8,017 nt of DNA from Candidatus Equimonas enterica (lineage in GTDB: Bacteria; Bacteroidota; Bacteroidia; Bacteroidales; Bacteroidaceae), in NCBI GenBank assembly GCA_018066225.1, contig JAGHRU010000082.1, positions 1 through 8,017 of the forward strand, read 5' to 3'. Under the pieces are notes generated by a model, which worked only from the letters and a program-made list of their open reading frames with translations, was not told the DNA's origin and ran no database searches. The first letter of the stretch is position 1; every line of letters begins with the position of its first letter. The position numbers and the translations under genes are program-made. Positions 1 through 5,096 of the stretch are shown in pieces.

Positions 1-1393
1 CTGCACCACTGCCCGCTATGCTCACGCCATAGCCATAGCGCGACAACTGCGCCAGCGCGCTCATCAATTCCTTGGGCTGCTCACTATATATATCGGTATA
101 TCGCGCCACGATGTCGGCACTGGTCAAGGGGCGACGCGCATCGTCGATGATGCGCGCCAGCCGCACGGGCAGCCGCTCGATGTGACGCGCTGCGAGGCGG
201 TAGCACTTCACGCCACCCATCTCGCGCTCCTCCACCCACGGATGTGGCGTGTGGAGCAAAGCCAGCGCAGCCCGCGAGTCAAACGCCTTGCCACGCGCTG
301 CGGCACGCGCCGTCCATAGGCGCATGAGCACGGCCTCCGACTCCGCACGCGGCAAGGCTGCCATGGCTTTGAGGCACACCTCTGTCGTGCTGCGCACCAC
401 GCTTTCCTCGCCACGCCCGATGACGATTGTCCAGCCACCAGGAGCGGTATAGGTCGAGAGCGAGAGGAAGGCAGCAAGGACAGGACGCAGCGTGTCGCCA
501 CCACCTTCCGTCGCAGCATCTACGCTCCGATAGCGCAGACGCTCGCGCAGGTCCTGCATGGCCACGAGCAGCGACGGGCGCAAACGCAGCCCCAGCAAGG
601 ACGCTCCAGAGAGCAAGGGAGCGATGCACGCCGCTTCGATGAGGCGCAGCACGGTTTTGGGCGATTTATGACACTGCGCCGCCACACGCTCGGGGCTTTT
701 ACCCTCGACGAGGATGGCTTTGGCCCATTTGCCCTCCCCGGGAGAGACGGCAGCAAAGTCGGTCAGCACAGCCTCCAACTCACCTGCCACTTGCGCCGCA
801 GTCACGGGCTCGTCGTCTGCGGGCCAATAAGCACGCGGATAGGTGTGTTGCTGCTCATGACGCTGCCAGAGGGCGAGATAGTCTTCGTAATGGGCGAGAA
901 TGTCGGTACGCAAGGCTTGCAACTTGGTACGCCGAGCCGCACCAAAACGCGGCAGACGCCCCATACGCACATTGGTCAGCGCGATGATGTCGCCCAAGGT
1001 ATGGATGCCAGCATGCTGCAAGGGAGCGAGCAACGGCGCCACCTCTTCACGCCCCGCCAAGCAGCAGATGTGTGCTGCCGAGAGGGCTTCGATCACCTCG
1101 GGCTGCCCATCATAGCAGACTTTGCCGTCCAGGAAGTCGGCAGCATGAGAGCAGATGTGCTCTATCAAGCGCACGAAGGTCTGCACACGCTTGGCACCGA
1201 CGCCACGCCATGCACGCACCTCGCTGGGCTGCAAGAGGGCAACATCGCCGAGCGTATGCACCTCTGCCTGACGCAGATATTTGAGCAGCGGTGCATACTC
1301 TGCCCAGTCGGCCAGCACTTCGACCGAAACCAGCCGAAGTTCGTCGAGGCGCTCCACCTCGTCGTTCCACATCTCAGGAAACAATGTCTGCAT
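1..1393 (-). CDS. Putative transcription-linked DNA-binding protein with alpha-CTD-like repeats and sigma-r4-like HTH (3' end outside window)
   Basis: The frame is open for 464 codons from an ATG at 1393 to the left edge, with no stop; the C-terminus is outside the window. I chose this ATG because an in-frame stop lies at 1432-1430 with no other ATG between. Two internal repeats stand out, residues about 34-79 and 117-165. Both start APLL, contain HTLGD followed by a V/I, and carry a helix-hairpin-helix-like turn (GVGAKR in the first, FGAARR in the second); this resembles the RNA polymerase alpha C-terminal domain. Residues about 216-262 look like a sigma region-4 helix-turn-helix (EGKSPERVAAQCHKS, then VLRLIEAA). 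Residues about 395-450 could be a winged helix of the HARE-HTH kind. No catalytic motif is visible. Inference: a DNA-binding, possibly RNA-polymerase-associated protein. It is the last visible gene of the minus-strand cluster, 49 nt after its neighbour. The open frame is certain; the domain calls are by eye only. Confidence 0.8.
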   Translation of the reverse strand, partial: MQTLFPEMWNDEVERLDELRLVSVEVLADWAEYAPLLKYLRQAEVHTLGDVALLQPSEVRAWRGVGAKRVQTFVRLIEHICSHAADFLDGKVCYDGQPEVIEALSAAHICCLAGREEVAPLLAPLQHAGIHTLGDIIALTNVRMGRLPRFGAARRTKLQALRTDILAHYEDYLALWQRHEQQHTYPRAYWPADDEPVTAAQVAGELEAVLTDFAAVSPGEGKWAKAILVEGKSPERVAAQCHKSPKTVLRLIEAACIAPLLSGASLLGLRLRPSLLVAMQDLRERLRYRSVDAATEGGGDTLRPVLAAFLSLSTYTAPGGWTIVIGRGEESVVRSTTEVCLKAMAALPRAESEAVLMRLWTARAAARGKAFDSRAALALLHTPHPWVEEREMGGVKCYRLAARHIERLPVRLARIIDDARRPLTSADIVARYTDIYSEQPKELMSALAQLSRYGYGVSIAGSGA

Positions 1394-1442
1394 AATCGGG
1401 TTTGGATTTTGGGGGTTATCGTTTGGTCTTCATGCTGTGGGG

Positions 1443-1832
1443 CTATGGCGTGTCTGTACCCGCCTGTTGCGCTTCCCACGCTTCCCACTCTCGCAGCACC
1501 GCCTGCCAGTCAGCAGCAGGGTCTTGCGCTGTCGCTGCCGCAGCCTCTGCGGCCTCCTGCTCATCGCGCTCACGGTCACGCTGACGCTTGGCTTTCATAG
1601 CAGCGATGGTGGCGTCGTCGAGCACTTGTATGATGCCACGACGCACACACTCCTGCAAGTCGTGCTCATCGAAAGCCTTGCCTTGCACGCCGAAATCCGA
1701 GATGTTGAACTCAAACTTCACGCGCAACTTGTGGCGTATCATCTTCTGCTGAAACCGCGTGCCTGCGCATTTGAGGTGCAGCAACTTGCTGATGACCTCT
1801 ATCTCGCGCGCAGAAAACTTATTTCGTCCCAT
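1443..1832 (-). CDS. Conserved-looking small hypothetical protein with basic N-terminal half and charged coiled-coil tail
   Basis: This gene encodes 129 residues starting MGRNKFSAREIEVI. I do not recognise a named family. Residues 1-72 look like a compact fold with many Lys and Arg; residues 7-35 read as two helices joined by an AGTRFQQKMIRH stretch, which could be a small helix-turn-helix-like or nucleic-acid-binding unit. Residues about 73-120 are a low-complexity helix rich in Ala, Glu, Gln and Arg, ending in a Trp-rich stretch (W109, W116, W119), likely a coiled coil or partner-binding segment. There is no signal peptide or membrane segment, so it is probably cytoplasmic. It starts 38 nt after the thioesterase stop and ends 49 nt before the alpha-CTD-like gene, so a functional link with that putative DNA-binding protein is plausible but unproven. 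No ribosome-binding site is visible, as is usual in Bacteroidetes. Confidence 0.75.
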   Translation of the reverse strand: MGRNKFSAREIEVISKLLHLKCAGTRFQQKMIRHKLRVKFEFNISDFGVQGKAFDEHDLQECVRRGIIQVLDDATIAAMKAKRQRDRERDEQEAAEAAAATAQDPAADWQAVLREWEAWEAQQAGTDTP

Positions 1833-1870
1833 AATGCTTGATTTATCTTATTTAGGCTTTTGTCGAGGCT

Positions 1871-2605
1871 TCAAGGGCAGAGTTTGGCTTTCGCTATCAC
1901 GACCCCAGCCTCCTTTCTTATCTCGACGCCCCACGCCTCATCCGCGTCCTGCTCAGCGTAGATAGAGAGCGACTCACCAGCCATAGCCTCCACCGCGTAG
2001 GTCATTTCTACGCGCTTGATGCGCTTGGCGGCAAGCGTGGGCACGGGGATGCAGTCGATGGCAAAGTCGATGTAGCGCACCGAATTGACATGTCCGTTGA
2101 TGTCCATGTCCGAGTAGGCCACACGATGCAACCGCACGGGCTGCTCCGCACTGACTTTCACCCGTCCCTGTCCGTCTATGGGCGGCACCTCATCTACCAC
2201 GAGAGCACGCAAGCCACCACCAGGCAGGCTGTCGCCATCGACAGGTATGCGCTTCTCGTAGTCTATCAGTGCCCACACCGATGTTGCATAGCCCAGCACC
2301 GTGCCGTCGTCACTCGTGATGCAGTAATTGCGATCGGAGAACTGACGATACACGCGGCTGACCCATGTAGTGATGGTGAAGTGCTCACCGCTCTCTGGCA
2401 TACGCTGCATGTCGATGACCAGGCGTGAGAGCACCCATGCTCGGTGCGTACGACGCACATATTCCAGTCCGAAGCCATGAGCGTGAGCGTGGAAATTGGC
2501 CGTGCGCAGGAGCAAGTTGCCCAGCACACTCCACGACATACAACCGAAGAGGTCTTCCTGAAAGGGCTCTACGACGTAGTGCACGATGTGTTTCTGATGC
2601 GTCAT
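1871..2605 (-). CDS. Acyl-ACP thioesterase (FatA/FatB-type, double hotdog fold)
   Basis: The 244-residue product matches the usual length of bacterial acyl-ACP thioesterases. These enzymes hydrolyse the thioester of acyl carrier protein-bound fatty acids in the cytoplasm, giving free fatty acid and ACP. The N-terminal hotdog (about 1-125) holds the family-like stretch FGLEYVRRTHRAWVLSR and the helix GNLLLRTANFHAHAHG. The C-terminal hotdog (about 150-244) carries the active-site motif D168-x-N170-x-H172-V-N174 (MDINGHVNSVRYIDF). E206 in TYAVEA sits where plant FatB enzymes have their catalytic Glu. All expected catalytic residues are therefore present. Its ATG overlaps the stop codon of the upstream ygiQ-like gene (ATGA), which indicates translational coupling and one transcript. 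Chain-length preference cannot be read from the sequence. Assignment to the family is secure. Confidence 0.95.
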   Translation of the reverse strand: MTHQKHIVHYVVEPFQEDLFGCMSWSVLGNLLLRTANFHAHAHGFGLEYVRRTHRAWVLSRLVIDMQRMPESGEHFTITTWVSRVYRQFSDRNYCITSDDGTVLGYATSVWALIDYEKRIPVDGDSLPGGGLRALVVDEVPPIDGQGRVKVSAEQPVRLHRVAYSDMDINGHVNSVRYIDFAIDCIPVPTLAAKRIKRVEMTYAVEAMAGESLSIYAEQDADEAWGVEIRKEAGVVIAKAKLCP

Positions 2606-4548
2606 GAGCGTTTATGTTTTTTGGGTGGAACACCGCCCTTGCCACCTCGGCAGGAAGCAGAACGCAGGGGCGTAGGATACAATCGCGCGATGAGGTCTTG
2701 CCGTCCCATCTGGCGCAAAGCCGACTGGATACGCTGACGCTCTTCGGGCTTATACCAGAAGAAGAACATCCGCTGCGCCAACTTCTCGCGCTGGCTGCGC
2801 GCGGCAAAAACCGGGCGCAAGGTGTAAGGATGATAGCCCGAATACCACATATCCGTAGCCAAGGTCATCGGCGTAGGCGTGAAGTCCTGCACCTGCTCCA
2901 GTTGGAAGTCCAAGTCCTTGGTCTCCACGGCCAATTCGGCCATATCAACGGGGCTACACCCTGGGTGCGAAGAGATGAAATAGGGAATTATCTGCTGGCG
3001 GAGTCCCGCTTCGCGGTTGATAGCGTCGAAGACACGCTTGAAGTCGTAGAAGAGCCTGAACGACGGCTTGCGCATCAGCATCAGCACGCTGTCCGAAGTA
3101 TGCTCGGGAGCCACTTTGAGTCGGCCGCTGACATGGTGCAAGATGAGTTCGCGGGTATAGGCTGCGGCTGCCTGTCGCAACGCAGGCTGCTTGTAGGGAT
3201 GCAGCAGCAAATCGTAGCGCACGCCGCTACCTATATAGGTGTGTTTCACGCCTGCCACGGCTCCTACGGCGCGGTAGAGGTCGATGAGCGGTGCATGATC
3301 GGCGTTGAGGTTAGGACATACGGCAGGATGGATGCAAGAGGGACGCCGACAGCGTGCACAAAGTGCAGCATCCGCGCCACGCATACCGTACATATTGGCA
3401 GACGGGCCACCAAGGTCGGTCAGCGTACCGTGGAAATCGGGCATCGCCACCACCTGCTTGACTTCGCGGAGGATACTGGCCTTGCTGCGGCTCATGATGA
3501 ACTTCCCCTGATGCGCCGATATGGTGCAAAACGCACAACCGCCGAAGCAGCCGCGATGGATGTTCACCGAGTGTTTTATCATCTCGTAGGCCGGGATGCG
3601 TTTCCCCTTGTATTTGGGATGCGGCAAGCGCGTATAGGGCAGGTCGAAACTGCGGTCTATCTCCTCCGTCGTCATCGGCTGGAATGGCGGCTCTACCACG
3701 GCATAACGCCCCTCATCTACCTGCTGCACAATGCGCTGCGGACTCAGTCGGTTGCTTTCCTCTTCGATGTGGCGGAAGTTCTCGGCGAAAGCCTTGCGGT
3801 CTATCAGGCACGCAGCATGACTATTGAGCACGATGTCGTCGGCCTTGATGCCACCCGCTATCTCCTGCTTGGGCACGAGCACCACCGTCTGGCGCACAGG
3901 GCTTTGGCAGAGCATACGGCGAAACGCAGTACGTTCCACCTGTTCGTCGCCACTGACGAGGCTCTCGGTGCATCGCAAGAGGGTCGCCATCGGCAGTTCG
4001 CCCATACCATAGACGATGAGGTCGGCAGGCGAGTCGGCCAAGAGGCACGGCCGCAGACGGTCTTGCCAATAGTCGTAGTGCGTCAAGCGGCGCATCGAAG
4101 CCTCTATGCCGCCCATGACGATAGGCACTTCGGGGTAGAGCCTTCGCAGTATGTCGGCATAGACTATCGTCGGCATCTCGGGGCGCTTATCGTGACGTCC
4201 ATCGGGCGTATAGGCATCCTCCGAACGCAGGCGGCGATTGGCGGTGTATTTGTTCACCATAGAGTCCATACTGCCGGGCGCGATGGCAAAGAAAAGTCGC
4301 GGCCGCCCCAGTCGCGTGAAGTCACGATAGTCGCCGTGCCAATCGGGTTGCGGCACTATGGCCACACGAAAACCCTCGGCCTCGATGATACGTCCGATGA
4401 CCGCCGCGCCAAAAGACGGGTGATCGACATAGGCATCTGCCGAAAATATGATGACATCAAGCCTGTCCCAGCCACGCAACTCCACTTCGCGTTTCGTCGT
4501 AGGTAGCCAGTCGGTAAGTTGATATGCCGTAGTCGTTTGTCGATTCAT
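2602..4548 (-). CDS. ygiQ: YgiQ family (UPF0313) radical SAM protein
   Basis: This 648-residue protein belongs to the YgiQ/UPF0313 radical SAM family, whose reaction is unknown. The N-terminus (LTDWLPTTKRE, then DAYVDHPSFGAAVIGR) is diagnostic and fixes the start at 4548. A B12-binding-like domain precedes the core, with MGGIEASMRR at 145-154. The radical SAM cluster is C334-x3-C338-x2-C341 (HRGCFGGCAFCTISAHQGK), which binds a 4Fe-4S cluster and S-adenosylmethionine. A second cysteine group, C397, C400, C405 and C411, lies after the LGGPSANMYGMR segment. Later family landmarks are GSGVRYD, KVAPEHT and the C-terminal DUF3362-like block (about 530-625, including DFTPTP and FFFWYKPEER). The protein is somewhat shorter than the E. 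coli protein and ends in a basic Gly/Lys-rich tail. It follows the DUF3256-like gene by 4 nt and overlaps the thioesterase gene. The family is certain; the substrate is unknown. Confidence 0.96.
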   Translation of the reverse strand: MNRQTTTAYQLTDWLPTTKREVELRGWDRLDVIIFSADAYVDHPSFGAAVIGRIIEAEGFRVAIVPQPDWHGDYRDFTRLGRPRLFFAIAPGSMDSMVNKYTANRRLRSEDAYTPDGRHDKRPEMPTIVYADILRRLYPEVPIVMGGIEASMRRLTHYDYWQDRLRPCLLADSPADLIVYGMGELPMATLLRCTESLVSGDEQVERTAFRRMLCQSPVRQTVVLVPKQEIAGGIKADDIVLNSHAACLIDRKAFAENFRHIEEESNRLSPQRIVQQVDEGRYAVVEPPFQPMTTEEIDRSFDLPYTRLPHPKYKGKRIPAYEMIKHSVNIHRGCFGGCAFCTISAHQGKFIMSRSKASILREVKQVVAMPDFHGTLTDLGGPSANMYGMRGADAALCARCRRPSCIHPAVCPNLNADHAPLIDLYRAVGAVAGVKHTYIGSGVRYDLLLHPYKQPALRQAAAAYTRELILHHVSGRLKVAPEHTSDSVLMLMRKPSFRLFYDFKRVFDAINREAGLRQQIIPYFISSHPGCSPVDMAELAVETKDLDFQLEQVQDFTPTPMTLATDMWYSGYHPYTLRPVFAARSQREKLAQRMFFFWYKPEERQRIQSALRQMGRQDLIARLYPTPLRSASCRGGKGGVPPKKHKRS

Positions 4549-4552
4549 ACCA

Positions 4553-4963
4553 CTACAAAGGTTGCCATTGGAGGTTGTAAAGTCGCTTTACGCTCTCTGT
4601 GTCGGGACGGCATACCGTATGCGTCACTTCCAGCAGCGTGTCGCACTGCGCTGCACTCACGGGCAGCAACATACGCAGACGCCAAGTGCTGACAGGCGTC
4701 AGCCGCAATGCGATGAGCGTATCGCTATGCACCGTCATCTCACTGCGTCCCTCAAAGCGATTGGTCACGACGGCAGGCTGGCCATAGGCTTGATAGTCCA
4801 GCAAGTCAAGACGCATGTTTCGCGTCAGCAACGGTAGGACAGTCGGCGGAGCCCCGACAAAGAGGCTGTCGAGACGGCCAGAACCCGTCAAAGGCACAGC
4901 GTGACCCATCGTGACTACCACGAGGAGCGTACACAGACAGAGCATAGAGAACGTTCGCTTCAT
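4553..4963 (-). CDS. DUF3256-like exported protein
   Basis: This gene encodes 136 residues from the ATG at 4963. A longer reading from 5071 is possible but would put the signal peptide in the middle of the protein and run across the promoter region, so I prefer 4963. Residues 1-22 (MKRT, a hydrophobic core, then MGHA) form a type I signal peptide, with no lipobox cysteine in a suitable place; the mature protein is probably periplasmic. The mature part carries a pattern I associate with DUF3256 of Bacteroidetes: LFVGAPPTVLPLLTRNMRLDLLDY, VTNRFEGRSEM, and a closing LQWQPL. No enzymatic motif is seen and no function is known to me. From memory, family members are usually longer, near 200 residues, so this one may lack the C-terminal part. 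The stop lies 4 nt before ygiQ, so it heads the operon. Confidence 0.8.
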   Translation of the reverse strand: MKRTFSMLCLCTLLVVVTMGHAVPLTGSGRLDSLFVGAPPTVLPLLTRNMRLDLLDYQAYGQPAVVTNRFEGRSEMTVHSDTLIALRLTPVSTWRLRMLLPVSAAQCDTLLEVTHTVCRPDTESVKRLYNLQWQPL

Positions 4964-4968
4964 GGGCA

Positions 4969-4976
4969 CAAAGTTA
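4969..4976 (-). promoter_or_regulatory. Candidate -7 element of the DUF3256-ygiQ operon promoter
   Basis: Read on the minus strand, 4976-4969 is TAACTTTG, an exact match to the Bacteroidetes -7 consensus TAnnTTTG. It ends only 5 nt before the ATG at 4963, so transcription would start at or very near the start codon and give a leaderless or almost leaderless mRNA. No TTTG lies at the usual -33 distance (19-21 nt upstream), so the promoter is weaker by consensus than the divergent one. The chance of such an 8-mer in A+T-rich DNA is not negligible. Confidence 0.45.
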
Positions 4977-5008
4977 GCAATTTTTGGGCGGAAAGCGACG
5001 CTTTTCAG

Positions 5009-5023
5009 GGCAAAAACTTTGCC
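5009..5023. promoter_or_regulatory. Inverted repeat overlapping a -33 element; possible operator
   Basis: GGCAAA (5009-5014) and TTTGCC (5018-5023) form a perfect 6-bp inverted repeat around a 3-nt centre. Its right arm contains the TTTG of the predicted -33 box of the hexosaminidase promoter (5018-5021). A regulator bound here would compete with RNA polymerase for that promoter, and the site is also upstream of the divergent operon. This is inference from position and symmetry; no regulator is encoded in the intergenic region. Confidence 0.35.
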
Positions 5024-5048
5024 TTCACACATATTTTGCGTAATTTTG
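5018..5048 (+). promoter_or_regulatory. Bacteroidetes-type promoter of the hexosaminidase gene
   Basis: TTTG at 5018-5021 and TAATTTTG at 5041-5048 match the Bacteroidetes sigma-ABfr consensus (TTTG, 19-21 nt, TAnnTTTG) exactly, with a 19-nt spacer. Transcription would begin about 5-8 nt further on, giving a leader of roughly 40 nt before the ATG at 5097. The leader has no Shine-Dalgarno sequence and is A/T/C-rich, which is normal for the phylum. This promoter also argues against the longer frame that starts at 4911, upstream of it. Confidence 0.75.
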
Positions 5049-5096
5049 CTGCAAATCTTCCTTACTACCATCTCTAAACCTCACATTTCATTCCCT

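Noticed and set aside
83..103. TATA-rich stretch resembling a promoter
   Set aside because: It lies inside the alpha-CTD-like coding frame (ARYTDIYS) and matches no Bacteroidetes promoter consensus.
668..1600. Plus-strand open frame of 310 codons
   Set aside because: It is antisense to the alpha-CTD-like gene and the end of the 129-residue gene; its product is low-complexity with no family features.
2614..4506. Plus-strand open frame of 630 codons
   Set aside because: It lies wholly antisense to the well-supported YgiQ-like gene, shows no recognisable domain, and such long shadow frames are common opposite G+C-rich genes.
4964..5071. Upstream in-frame extension of the DUF3256-like gene
   Set aside because: It would place 36 residues before a clear signal peptide and read through the divergent promoter region.
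4911..5096. Upstream in-frame extension of the hexosaminidase gene
   Set aside because: It would begin inside the divergent gene, precede the consensus promoter, and bury the signal peptide 62 residues into the protein.
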